From Lentisphaerae bacterium GWF2_44_16 (GTDB taxonomy: Bacteria; Verrucomicrobiota; Lentisphaeria; Victivallales; GWF2-45-14): a stretch of 35,239 nt of DNA. A program made the position numbers and the translations under genes. Of this stretch, positions 23,721 to 32,195 are shown piece after piece. The stretch is from NCBI GenBank assembly GCA_001803225.1, contig MHBF01000088.1, positions 1 through 35,239 on the forward strand, in the 5' to 3' direction. Each line of letters opens with the position of its first letter. Positions within the stretch are counted from its first letter, which is position 1. The notes beneath the pieces were generated by a model, which had not been told where the DNA came from, did no database searches, and saw only the letters and a list, made by a program, of their open reading frames with translations.

Positions 23721-24971
23721 ATGGAAAACTTAATAAGTTTAGGCGGTTTTTTCTGTTTTGCGTTCACAGCGTGGCTTCTCTGCCATAAAAAAAGGAATAT
23801 CAGATGGAGGCCTGTCATAGGCGGAATAATACTCCAATTCGCAATAGCGGCAATTGTTTTTCTGCTTCCTTTCACCAGAAATCTTTTTCTTCATCTCAGT
23901 GATGTTTTCACAAGTGTTCTGGAGTTTTCGCGGGAAGGAATACTATTTGTTTTCGGGGAACTGGGCGCGTTGAAATCCCCGCAGGGGCTTATTCTGGCAT
24001 TTCAGGTATTTCCATTCATAATAGTATTTTCAAGTCTGATGGCGCTGCTTTACTATCTGCGGATAATACCGGCGCTGATAAAAGGCATGGCATGGGTACT
24101 TGCCCGCTCATTGAAAACAAGCGGGGCAGAATCCTTATGCGCGGCATCAAATGTTTTTGCCGGGATAGAATCGATAACGGCTATAAGGCCCTATCTCGAA
24201 GGCATGACAAGATCAGAAATTTTTACCATTCTTACCGTGGGAATGGCGACAGTGGCATCAAGCGTAATGGCTGTTTATGTTTCATTCCTCTCCTCCGTAT
24301 TGCCCTCTATTGCGGGACACCTGATAAGCGCTTCCCTTATATCTGTTCCAGCAAGTTTCGTGGTCGCGAAACTCATGATGCCGGAAACCGAAGTTTCGGA
24401 AACTGCCGACTATGCAAGTTGCAAACTGCACATTGATGAAAATCTCACTTCAATTACAGAATCGCTCATATCGGGCGCGATGGCCGGGGCAAAGCTTGCC
24501 GGAGGGGTCGCTATAGCGCTTATAGCCTTTATCGGCATCCTCGGCATCGTGCGGGGCCTTTTCGCGCACTTCACAGGAAGTGATATTTCGATTGAACAGC
24601 TTATCGGTTATGTATTCTATCCCGCCGCGTGGCTCATGGGGATACCCGCAAATGAAGTGCCGGCTGTTTCAAAAATGCTCGGAGAACGCATTATTCTTAC
24701 AGAAATACCAGCCTACCTCGATCTGGAAAAATTCGCGAAGGCCGGCGGAAGCCCACGAAGCGTACTGATAACAAGTTACGCTCTCTGCGGTTTCGCGCAC
24801 ATCGCGTCAATGGCAATATTTACCGGCGGAATGTCGGCGCTGGCACCGTCAAGAATAACACTCATATCCAAATTGGGACCAAAAGCCCTGCTTGCCGCAA
24901 CGATTGTAACGCTTATGACCGGAGCGGTGGCAGGAATTTTTTACTGGGGACAGAAAGGAATAATTCTATGA
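23721..24971 (+). CDS. Concentrative nucleoside transporter, NupC family
   Basis: A 416-residue membrane protein with about eight to ten hydrophobic segments, matching the CNT/NupC family that imports nucleosides with H+ or Na+. Characteristic regions are the N-terminal membrane gate, the LILAFQVFPFIIVFSSLMALLYYL segment (about 91-114), ESLCAASNVFAGIESITAIRPYL (about 136-158) and the late YALCGFAHIASMAIFTGG segment. Length fits bacterial NupC. The ribosome site is weak. The gene ends in an ATGA overlap with dapF (24968-24971), so import of nucleosides is unexpectedly coupled to lysine/peptidoglycan precursor synthesis. Confidence 0.9.
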   Translation: MENLISLGGFFCFAFTAWLLCHKKRNIRWRPVIGGIILQFAIAAIVFLLPFTRNLFLHLSDVFTSVLEFSREGILFVFGELGALKSPQGLILAFQVFPFIIVFSSLMALLYYLRIIPALIKGMAWVLARSLKTSGAESLCAASNVFAGIESITAIRPYLEGMTRSEIFTILTVGMATVASSVMAVYVSFLSSVLPSIAGHLISASLISVPASFVVAKLMMPETEVSETADYASCKLHIDENLTSITESLISGAMAGAKLAGGVAIALIAFIGILGIVRGLFAHFTGSDISIEQLIGYVFYPAAWLMGIPANEVPAVSKMLGERIILTEIPAYLDLEKFAKAGGSPRSVLITSYALCGFAHIASMAIFTGGMSALAPSRITLISKLGPKALLAATIVTLMTGAVAGIFYWGQKGIIL

Positions 24972-25807
24972 AAATACTATTCTCTAAAATGCACGGGGCG
25001 GGAAATGATTTCATTGTCGTGAACCTTACCGGAAACAAAATGGAACAATCTCCAGGCGTGATAAAAAAATTATGCGACAGGCACAGGGGCATAGGCGCGG
25101 ACGGCGTGATTTTTCTCTCGGCAAACCCTGACGGAGAAAACGTGAAAATGGATTTTTACAACAGCGACGGCTCCAGGGCCGGAATGTGCGGAAACGGTTT
25201 AAGATGCGCCGGTCTCTTCGCGTACAGGTATATGGTAAAAAAAGAGAACATTTCCTTTATAACCGACGCCGGACTTCTCCATGCCGAAATAAAAGGAACA
25301 GAGACGCTAAGGATTGACATCCCCGTTCTGGAAGACTTCACCAAACAGGAGATGCCGGACGGAAAGACTGTTTACAGAGGAAATACAGGGGTCCCTCACG
25401 CGATAGTCGTTGTAGAAGATATAAAAGCGGCAGACGTATTCAACGAGGGAAGAAAGATACGTTATCATGCTCTTTTCGCGCCGGCGGGGACAAATGTCAA
25501 CTTCATCGCCCTGCCCCCGGAAGCGGATGCGCCGATAAGGATAAGGACCTATGAAAGAGGCGTGGAAGATGAAACACTCGCCTGCGGTACGGGGATAACG
25601 GCAGCGGCCGTCTGTGCATTTAAATTTCTAGGGAAACCTCTTAATCTGAAATTTATTACTGAAGATAATGACAATTTATCTGTTGAATTACAGACAAAGG
25701 ATAATATTGTATGCTCCGCGAAATTAAGCGGACCGGCTGTTGAGGTTTTTCAGGGAGAACTGAAAACTGAGACAAGCGGTATTTGGCAGAATGCTTTCTC
25801 GCATTAA
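24968..25807 (+). CDS. dapF: Diaminopimelate epimerase
   Basis: A 279-residue cofactor-free epimerase that converts LL- to meso-diaminopimelate for peptidoglycan and lysine. The two catalytic cysteines are present: Cys74 in MCGNGLRC and Cys206 in ACGTG. The N-terminal HGAGNDF (9-15) is the family signature. Length is normal. The start overlaps the nupC stop by 4 nt, and AAAGGA lies upstream. dapA follows 20 bp downstream. The presence of dapF implies meso-DAP in the cell wall. With dapA but no dapB, dapL or dapD visible here, the rest of the pathway must lie elsewhere. Confidence 0.96.
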   Translation: MKILFSKMHGAGNDFIVVNLTGNKMEQSPGVIKKLCDRHRGIGADGVIFLSANPDGENVKMDFYNSDGSRAGMCGNGLRCAGLFAYRYMVKKENISFITDAGLLHAEIKGTETLRIDIPVLEDFTKQEMPDGKTVYRGNTGVPHAIVVVEDIKAADVFNEGRKIRYHALFAPAGTNVNFIALPPEADAPIRIRTYERGVEDETLACGTGITAAAVCAFKFLGKPLNLKFITEDNDNLSVELQTKDNIVCSAKLSGPAVEVFQGELKTETSGIWQNAFSH

Positions 25808-25827
25808 ATAAGGAAAGGGTTTGAGAA

Positions 25828-26697
25828 ATGCAACTAAAGGGCGTATTCACCGCGATTGTAACACCGTTCACAAAGGGCGAAGTTGATTACGAAAAATTAA
25901 AGGAACTGGTGAATTTCCAGATAGAGGCCGGTGTTGACGGGATTGTTCCTGTTGGTACCACAGGGGAATCCCCTACCCTCACAGTCGAGGAACATTGCAA
26001 GGTAATTGAAACAGTAATAGAGACCGCAGAAAAACGCTGCACAGTTATCGCCGGCACCGGAGCGAATTCCACACTGGAAGCAATAGAACTTACACTGGAA
26101 GCAATGAAAAGCGGCGCGGATGCCAGTCTTCAGGTGACGCCTTATTACAATAAACCCACCCAAGAGGGGCTTTACAGACATTTCTCAATAATCGCGGAAA
26201 AAACCGGCTTGCCTATCGTTCTCTACAATGTGCCTGGGCGTGCGGGAGTGCCGATAAACGTCGATACGATAGCGCGGCTCAGCAAAGTTCAGAACATAGT
26301 TGCGGTCAAAGAGGCGGGCGGCAGCGCGGAACGCGTCTCGGCCATTCTCGATATCTGCGACATTACAGTGCTCAGCGGCGATGACAGCCTGACAATACCA
26401 ATGATGTCTGTCGGAGCGACAGGAATAATAAGCGTAGCGTCAAACATCATACCTGCTGAAGTGAAGGCAATGGTTGACGCTTTCGCATCCGGCGATATCG
26501 TGAAGGCCCGGCAACTGCACATGAAATACTATTGTCTTTTCAGAGATCTTTTCATAGAGACTAATCCAATACCGGTGAAAGAGGCTATGGCATTAAAGAA
26601 AATGATGACCTGTGAATTCCGTCTGCCTCTTTGTCCCATGTCAGAAAAGAACAGGGAGATATTGAGGAATTCGTTGTCAAGAGCTGGAGTGCTCTGA
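25828..26697 (+). CDS. dapA: 4-hydroxy-tetrahydrodipicolinate synthase
   Basis: A 289-residue class I aldolase-type TIM barrel that condenses pyruvate with aspartate semialdehyde, the first committed step to DAP and lysine. The Schiff-base lysine is Lys161 (VAVKEAGG). The proton-relay residues Thr44, Thr45 (GTTGE) and Tyr133 (LYNVPGR) fall at the same numbers as in the E. coli enzyme, leaving little doubt about function. AAGGAAAGG precedes the ATG. It is the last gene of the nupC-dapF-dapA unit and is followed by a strong terminator. Confidence 0.97.
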   Translation: MQLKGVFTAIVTPFTKGEVDYEKLKELVNFQIEAGVDGIVPVGTTGESPTLTVEEHCKVIETVIETAEKRCTVIAGTGANSTLEAIELTLEAMKSGADASLQVTPYYNKPTQEGLYRHFSIIAEKTGLPIVLYNVPGRAGVPINVDTIARLSKVQNIVAVKEAGGSAERVSAILDICDITVLSGDDSLTIPMMSVGATGIISVASNIIPAEVKAMVDAFASGDIVKARQLHMKYYCLFRDLFIETNPIPVKEAMALKKMMTCEFRLPLCPMSEKNREILRNSLSRAGVL

Positions 26698-26741
26698 GAG
26701 GTTTCCATCCCTGAAATCAGGGAATTTAATTATTCTGAAAC

Positions 26742-26785
26742 AAAATGCTGCCACTGTCAGGAATGATATCGGCAGCATTTTAATT
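26742..26785 (+). terminator. Rho-independent terminator after dapA
   Basis: AAAATGCTGCC (26742-26752) and GGCAGCATTTT (26771-26781) form a perfect 11-bp stem over an 18-nt loop, with further T residues downstream. A smaller hairpin, TCCCTG/CAGGGA (26708-26723), lies between it and the dapA stop. The symmetrical A and T ends could also allow termination from the other side. Confidence 0.8.
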
Positions 26786-26835
26786 TTTAATCATAAGGAA
26801 GTTGTGACTTTTCCGGAAAAATACACCAAGGTAGT

Positions 26836-26899
26836 CCATGTTAAAAGTCTGATTATTTCAAGAATTTTACATGGAAAGCCCTTGAAATAGTCTTTTCAA
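26836..26899 (+). promoter_or_regulatory. Inverted repeats upstream of ptsH
   Basis: CCATGT (26836-26841) plus AAAA (26843-26846) pair with TTTTACATGG (26865-26874), leaving one bulged T and giving a 10-bp stem. A second repeat, TTGAAA (26882-26887) and TTTCAA (26894-26899), follows directly; TTGAAA could also be a -35 box. I could not fix a clear -10 box. These are candidate regulatory sites for the PTS genes. Confidence 0.35.
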
Positions 26900-26981
26900 T
26901 AAACTAATTTATATGTTAGGAATATTACATCGATGGGGTATTTTTCGTCACTCTCTCTGACATCTGAAAGGATGGTTTAAA

Positions 26982-27266
26982 ATGCCGGCTAAAGCAAGGC
27001 ATATTATATCAGAACTGCAAATAAAAAATTCATTGGGCCTTCATGCAAGGCCGGCTTCGCTTTTTGTCCAGACCGCAACGGCATTTGACGCCGAAATAAT
27101 GGTCGAGAAGGATGGCGAAATCGTCAATGGAAAAAGCCTGATGGGACTTCTGATGCTGGCGGCCGGATGCGGCTCAGTAATAAAGATTCAGGCAAAAGGC
27201 ACTGATGGACAGAATGCTATAAAAGCATTGGAAGAGTTGATAAACCGTAAGTTTGACGAGGAATAA
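26982..27266 (+). CDS. ptsH: Phosphocarrier protein HPr
   Basis: A 94-residue HPr, the small phosphoryl carrier between Enzyme I and sugar permeases of the PTS. The phosphorylated histidine is His21 in LGLHARPAS. The regulatory serine is Ser52 in NGKSLMGLL, 31 residues later, the same distance as His15-Ser46 in Bacillus HPr, so regulation by an HPr kinase is possible. The N-terminus is about six residues longer than usual. The ribosome site AAGGATGG precedes the ATG. ptsI follows 3 bp downstream. No sugar-specific Enzyme II gene is present nearby, so the pair may be shared by distant permeases or act in regulation. Confidence 0.95.
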   Translation: MPAKARHIISELQIKNSLGLHARPASLFVQTATAFDAEIMVEKDGEIVNGKSLMGLLMLAAGCGSVIKIQAKGTDGQNAIKALEELINRKFDEE

Positions 27267-27269
27267 AGA

Positions 27270-29060
27270 GTGGAAACAGGTAAACGGGAAATAGTATTTC
27301 ACGGCATACCGGCATCGCCCGGTATCGCGATCGGTACCGTTCTGCTCATCGGACACCACGGAAACACCTACAAGATGCCGGAGGACAAAGCAATCTCCGA
27401 AGACGCAATTCCCTCTGAAATCCTGAAGTTCAACAATGCCTTGGATAAGACACGCGCCGAAATACAGGACATACAGAAACAAGTCCAGTCGAAAGTTGAG
27501 GAAAAAGACGCAAGCATCTTTGACGCGCACCTGCTTATAGTCGACGACAAAATGTTGATGAATGAAGTTGAAGAGATGATAAGAAAAAAGACGCGTCCCG
27601 CAGACTTCTGTTTCTACAGGATTATACAGCGTTATGTATCCGCGCTTTCCGTAATGACAGATCCCTATATCAAAGGAAGGACCGCTGATATTGAGGATGT
27701 GGCCTCCCGCATAATATCAAATATCCAGGGGCAGCAACGGCAAGTACTTGACCACCTTCCAGGGCAGAGAATAATTATCGCGCGCGATCTTACACCCTCC
27801 GACACGGCCCTTCTGGACAGAGAAAATGTTCAGGCATTCGCCATTGAGACAGGAAGCAGGACGTCCCACACTGCTATATTGGCCCGTTCAATGCAGATAC
27901 CCGCAGTTGTCGGTCTTCAGAAATTGTATGAAAGGCTTCAGAACGGAGACTTTGTCATTGTCGATGGTTTTATCGGTACGGTCATAATAAATCCGAAGGA
28001 AGAAACACAGAATCTCTATGCGCTGAAAGAGACAAAGGAAGAACAGTATTATGCGGATTTGCTGAAGGAAAGCAGATTACGGCCGGAAACAATTGACGCT
28101 TTTTCCGTCCAGTTGGCAGCCAATATCGAACATCTGAACGATATCACTCAAGCAAAACTTTACGGCGCCGCCGGTGTAGGGCTCTTCAGGACAGAATATC
28201 TTTATATCAACGCACAGGTGCTTCCGTCTGAAGACGACCAGTTCAATATATACAAAAGCGCCGCGGAGTCGCTCGAAGATCAGCCTATTATAATCAGGAC
28301 ACTTGACCTTGGCGGAGACAAACTCTCGTCACATATAACATCATCAAAGGAATTGAATCCCTTTCTGGGACTGCGCGCGGTAAGGCTTTGCCTGCAGAAA
28401 AGACAGGACCTCCTCATAACTCAGATAAGGGCGATACTGCGCGCAAGCGCGTTCGGCAATGTAAAAATCATGTTCCCCATGATTACCTGTGCGGATGAAG
28501 TCGATAAACTGAAAGAAATGGTCGAAGAAATAAAGCAGGAACTCCTTAAATCAAAGATCGACTTCAACAGAGACGTCGAACTGGGAATAATGGTAGAGAC
28601 ACCGTCAGCCGCTATAATCGCAGATGTTCTGGCACAAAAGGTTGACTTTTTCAGTATCGGCACAAATGACCTTGTTCAATATACTCTCGCCGTCGACAGG
28701 GGCAATGAAAACGTGGCATACCTTTATCAGCCATCCCATCCGGCAATTCTCGATCTCATAAATCGCGTTGTCAAAGCCGCAAGAAATAATAAGATATGGG
28801 TAAGTCTCTGTGGAGAAATGGCCAGCGACCCGCGATATACTCCGATACTGGTGGGGCTTGGTATAAATGAATTGAGCATGAGCCCTGTTTCCCTTGGCGT
28901 AATCAGGAGGATTATAAGGAGAATGAGGATGCACGAGGCCGAGGAAATAGCCGAAAAATCGATAAAATGCAAAACTGCTGAAGAAGCGCTGGAACTCTCA
29001 GAAAACCTTCTCATGAAAATAGCGCCGGATATCGTCAATATAGCTCTGAAAGGCCTCTAA
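27270..29060 (+). CDS. ptsI: Phosphoenolpyruvate-protein phosphotransferase (Enzyme I)
   Basis: A 596-residue PTS Enzyme I that takes phosphate from PEP and passes it to HPr. The active-site histidine is His200 in GSRTSHTAILAR. The PEP-binding barrel contains FRTEYLY, the FSIGTNDLVQYTLAVDR segment and the catalytic Cys514 in SLCGEMASD. Length is slightly above the usual 570-575, with a short extension at both ends. Translation begins at GTG (27270), 3 bp after the ptsH stop. The gene is convergent with the sensor kinase that ends at 29106; no clear terminator hairpin was found in the 45-bp gap. Confidence 0.96.
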   Translation: METGKREIVFHGIPASPGIAIGTVLLIGHHGNTYKMPEDKAISEDAIPSEILKFNNALDKTRAEIQDIQKQVQSKVEEKDASIFDAHLLIVDDKMLMNEVEEMIRKKTRPADFCFYRIIQRYVSALSVMTDPYIKGRTADIEDVASRIISNIQGQQRQVLDHLPGQRIIIARDLTPSDTALLDRENVQAFAIETGSRTSHTAILARSMQIPAVVGLQKLYERLQNGDFVIVDGFIGTVIINPKEETQNLYALKETKEEQYYADLLKESRLRPETIDAFSVQLAANIEHLNDITQAKLYGAAGVGLFRTEYLYINAQVLPSEDDQFNIYKSAAESLEDQPIIIRTLDLGGDKLSSHITSSKELNPFLGLRAVRLCLQKRQDLLITQIRAILRASAFGNVKIMFPMITCADEVDKLKEMVEEIKQELLKSKIDFNRDVELGIMVETPSAAIIADVLAQKVDFFSIGTNDLVQYTLAVDRGNENVAYLYQPSHPAILDLINRVVKAARNNKIWVSLCGEMASDPRYTPILVGLGINELSMSPVSLGVIRRIIRRMRMHEAEEIAEKSIKCKTAEEALELSENLLMKIAPDIVNIALKGL

Positions 29061-29105
29061 TCTCTTCACTCCGCGATCGAGCGTTTACATCAGAGTGTAA
29101 CCCCA

Positions 29106-31076
29106 TCACGTATTCTCTGCGCTATCAGCATCCGTACAGCGCGGAAGAATAATGTAAAAAGTAGTGCCTATCTCTTTCTGGCTTTCAACATGCACCCATC
29201 CTTTATGATTCGAAATTGTCCCGTAAACCATAGCGAGCCCCATGCCAGAGCCCTTGCCTATGGGCTTCGTCGTAAAAAAGGGCTCAAAAATACGGTTAAT
29301 GATATCGCTGCCTATGCCCATCCCGTTATCTTCGATTCTGATGCAGTAAAAATCTCGCCTGCGGACGTTTTTCCCGTCGGGCGGCTTCCATGGGAGGGCG
29401 TCAAAAGCGTTTGCCCTGTCCACGCTTATATAAATGTATCTGTCGCTTTTTTCCTTACTTTCCAAAGCATCCCTCGCATTGATAAGGAGATTGAGGAGGA
29501 CTTGCTGGAGCTGAACGGCATCACCCACTACAGGCATTTTCTCATCGGCTATATCCAGATTAAAGTCAAGGCCTTCCTGACTTTTAGGCATAAAGAGTTG
29601 AGCGCTTCTCCTGACGAGGTCTCCCAGCTCCAGCACTTTCTTCACGTACTGGCCTTTTCTCGCAAAACCGAGAAGCTGCTGTGTCAGCTGAGAGGCCATT
29701 TCAGTTATTTCATTTATTTTCTCCAGATGCCGCAATACGTCTTCATCCTCCACATTGTACATATAAGTTATAACGTCGACGTGTCCCTGTATCGCGTGTA
29801 TATAGTTATTGAAATCATGCGCAACACCGCCAGCCAGCTTGCCTACTGATTCAAGCCGCTGCGCATGTGAAAGTTTCATGCTCAGATCATCCTTCTCCAT
29901 TGCCAGCTTCTTTTCCTCGGTAACATCTCTCCCGAAAACAATAAGCATGGACATGCCCTCGATGTAAATGCTGGATATCGCCATATCGAGATTTATTTTA
30001 GTTGAAGAGGAAAAAGCGTAACATTGCAGGCGCTGTATATGCGGACCTTCGGTAGTGTCTTCCACTCTGAAACTTTTATAATACAGTTCCCATTCCACAG
30101 GTTTGCCGTCCTCACCGTAAATCATCTTTGAAAAGTTCTGTCCTATAAGTTCCTTTCTCCCGCCAAGACGAAGTACGCGAAGAGCGGCAAGATTGGCATC
30201 AAGTATTTTGCCTTCCGTATCAAGCAGCAGAATCATGTCGCTCGCATTTTCCACCACCATGCTGTAACGGCCTTCCCACTCGCGAAGATTTTTCTGAAGG
30301 GCCTGGGCTTTGCCGTAGCCTCCGAAAAAGGCAAAAACGATGTCCATGGGACTTCTGCCTTCCCCCGGTATCTCCTCGTCTATTCTGGATATGTAAAGAG
30401 TGGCCAGTATGCTGAGCCATATAGTAGCGACAGCCTTGGCTATATAAGATGAATTCAGATAAAGCCACCACTCTGCCTGCCCCCAGTAGCATGCGCTCAC
30501 ATAAACAAACGTGTCGACAAGCTGCGTAAGCATCAGCGCCCCGAGTACGCAGAAGAAAAGTCTGCACTGAAGATTTCTGAGCCGCTGAAAAAATATTGGT
30601 ATCAGAAAAAGGTCCAGAGTTTGCGAAAGGGTCGCGGCGCTCATGGTGCGCTGACTCTGGCGGAGAAGGTAATTCATGAGATCGGCGCTGGTGCCCTGAG
30701 ATATGGAATACCCCGGCCAGTCACACTGGGTAACTGTTATATGACTTATATAAATATATATGCCTAAAGAAGCCATGACTCCAATGATAAGGCGTTGCGT
30801 GGCAAGCGTGCCTTCCGTCACATACACTATCATAAGGGCAGCCAGGTAAGGAAGAAAAAGTACAGTGGAGGAAATATAAAAATCCGCGCCGGGATAGCCC
30901 AGTATGATTTTAAGTTCCACCGCGCTGACTATCTGAGTGAAAACCAGCAGAAGCCCAATGGCAATATAGAAAGAGGCGCTTCCTATCACCTTTCTCAATC
31001 CGTGCAGAACCAGGAGCGCCACAAATATGAAAGTGATCTCCAGAAGTGCCAGACCGCAAGTAAATAATACTTCCAA
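29106..31076 (-). CDS. Sensor histidine kinase with VUT/YhhQ-like membrane domain and PAS domain
   Basis: A 656-residue kinase. Residues 1-230 form about six to seven membrane helices. Parts of this region (SQTLDLFLIPIFFQRLRN, then LTQLVDTFVYVSACYW and SSYIAKAVATI) follow the pattern of the VUT/YhhQ queuosine-precursor transporters. A PAS domain (about 270-390) leads to a HisKA domain with phospho-acceptor His420 (GGVAHDFNN). The ATPase domain has Asn533 (LINARDAL), DNGMGI (583-588) and GKGSGMGLA (607-615). Translation must start at the TTG at 31074-31076, because mcsB ends in the same frame only 15 nt upstream. No response regulator is adjacent. It ends the mcsA-mcsB operon, so its signalling may be tied to protein-arginine phosphorylation. 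Confidence 0.88.
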   Translation of the reverse strand: MEVLFTCGLALLEITFIFVALLVLHGLRKVIGSASFYIAIGLLLVFTQIVSAVELKIILGYPGADFYISSTVLFLPYLAALMIVYVTEGTLATQRLIIGVMASLGIYIYISHITVTQCDWPGYSISQGTSADLMNYLLRQSQRTMSAATLSQTLDLFLIPIFFQRLRNLQCRLFFCVLGALMLTQLVDTFVYVSACYWGQAEWWLYLNSSYIAKAVATIWLSILATLYISRIDEEIPGEGRSPMDIVFAFFGGYGKAQALQKNLREWEGRYSMVVENASDMILLLDTEGKILDANLAALRVLRLGGRKELIGQNFSKMIYGEDGKPVEWELYYKSFRVEDTTEGPHIQRLQCYAFSSSTKINLDMAISSIYIEGMSMLIVFGRDVTEEKKLAMEKDDLSMKLSHAQRLESVGKLAGGVAHDFNNYIHAIQGHVDVITYMYNVEDEDVLRHLEKINEITEMASQLTQQLLGFARKGQYVKKVLELGDLVRRSAQLFMPKSQEGLDFNLDIADEKMPVVGDAVQLQQVLLNLLINARDALESKEKSDRYIYISVDRANAFDALPWKPPDGKNVRRRDFYCIRIEDNGMGIGSDIINRIFEPFFTTKPIGKGSGMGLAMVYGTISNHKGWVHVESQKEIGTTFYIILPRCTDADSAENT

Positions 31077-31091
31077 AGTTTCAATCCCGGA

Positions 31092-32171
31092 TTAAGCGTT
31101 TTTATCTATTGTTCTGAGTTTCTCCCTGACAAGAGCGGCACGAAAAACATCCCGTTCTTCCGAAACAAGTTCTTTCTTTGCGTATTTCTGCAGATGAGCG
31201 GGCTGTATTATAACAAAAAGCTCATTGACGGTATGAATGTCCACCGAAGAAAACATACCCATGTCAACACCCATCCTGAGCGCTGAAAGCGAATTGAGGG
31301 TTTCCTCGCTGGAAATTATGTAGGCATGCCTCAATATGCCGTAAGCGCGCCCGACATGGTTCAGAAGAAACTCCTGCTTCTTTTCCAGAAGCGCCTGCCG
31401 CGCGTTTTTCTCGTGCCCGATTATCTGACGTATCACAGTGGAAAGACGGTCTACTATCTGCTCTTCGGATTCTCCCAGGGTACTCTGGTTGGATATCTGA
31501 TAAAGATTGCCGAGGTTTTCCGTGCCTTCGCCGAAAAATCCCCTCACCGCAAGCCCAAGCTTGCTGACGCCCTGAGTTACCGCATATATCTGGCCGGAAA
31601 GAACAAGTCCCGGCAGGTGAAGCATAACGGAAGCGCGCATCCCGGTACCCACATTGGTAGGACATGAAGTAAGATAGCCCAAATCATTGTCAAAAGCGTA
31701 TGGCAATTCCTTCCCCAGATTGTCATCAAAAGCGTTTATAGCCTCCCATACCTCTCTTAACTGAAAGCCGGGTTTTAATGCCTGAATCCGTATATGATCT
31801 TCCTCGTTAATCATAATGCCGATATCCTCGTCACGGTTGACGACTATCCCCGCGCCGTAACGTTCAGCAACAAATTCCCTGCTGATGAGCCTCCGTTCAA
31901 GAAGCACTTTTCTATCAAGTTCCTTGAGCTTTATAAGATTGAAATCCAGAGGCAGATTGAAGCAACCGGCTTTCCTGATGGCGACCTGAATAGCCGACAT
32001 GGTATTGGCAAGACGTTCCGGGTCCGCTGAAATAGTAAAGGGTATCCCTTCAAGATTGCGGGCCAGTCTTATCCGCGAACTGATGGCTATATCGTCTTCC
32101 GGCCCGCTGTCGGAGAGCCAGCTTACCTTGTTGCTTAAAAGCATTTCCACATTGTTTTCAGATTCAGGCAT
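31092..32171 (-). CDS. mcsB: Protein arginine kinase McsB
   Basis: A 359-residue ATP:guanido phosphotransferase of the bacterial protein-arginine-kinase group. In Bacillus, phospho-arginine made by McsB marks proteins for ClpCP degradation. Family motifs are SSRIRLARN (31-39), NEEDHIRI (122-129), LTSCPTNVGTGMRAS (167-181) with the active-site Cys170, and the C-terminal RDVFRA (340-345). The last matches the RDxxRA allosteric phospho-arginine-binding motif. All key parts are intact, so the enzyme should be active. It follows mcsA by 24 bp. Neither ctsR nor clpC, its usual partners, is in the window; a sensor kinase takes the downstream position instead. Confidence 0.95.
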   Translation of the reverse strand: MPESENNVEMLLSNKVSWLSDSGPEDDIAISSRIRLARNLEGIPFTISADPERLANTMSAIQVAIRKAGCFNLPLDFNLIKLKELDRKVLLERRLISREFVAERYGAGIVVNRDEDIGIMINEEDHIRIQALKPGFQLREVWEAINAFDDNLGKELPYAFDNDLGYLTSCPTNVGTGMRASVMLHLPGLVLSGQIYAVTQGVSKLGLAVRGFFGEGTENLGNLYQISNQSTLGESEEQIVDRLSTVIRQIIGHEKNARQALLEKKQEFLLNHVGRAYGILRHAYIISSEETLNSLSALRMGVDMGMFSSVDIHTVNELFVIIQPAHLQKYAKKELVSEERDVFRAALVREKLRTIDKNA

Positions 32172-32195
32172 ATTATAAAATCCTTTTTTTCAGTA

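Noticed and set aside
29061-29105. A terminator between the convergent ptsI and kinase genes
   Set aside because: The best stem, TTACA/TGTAA, has only five pairs and no T-run, so I do not call it.
29190-29849. A 219-codon plus-strand frame opposite the histidine kinase
   Set aside because: It is antisense to the HisKA and ATPase motifs of the kinase and shows no domain of its own.
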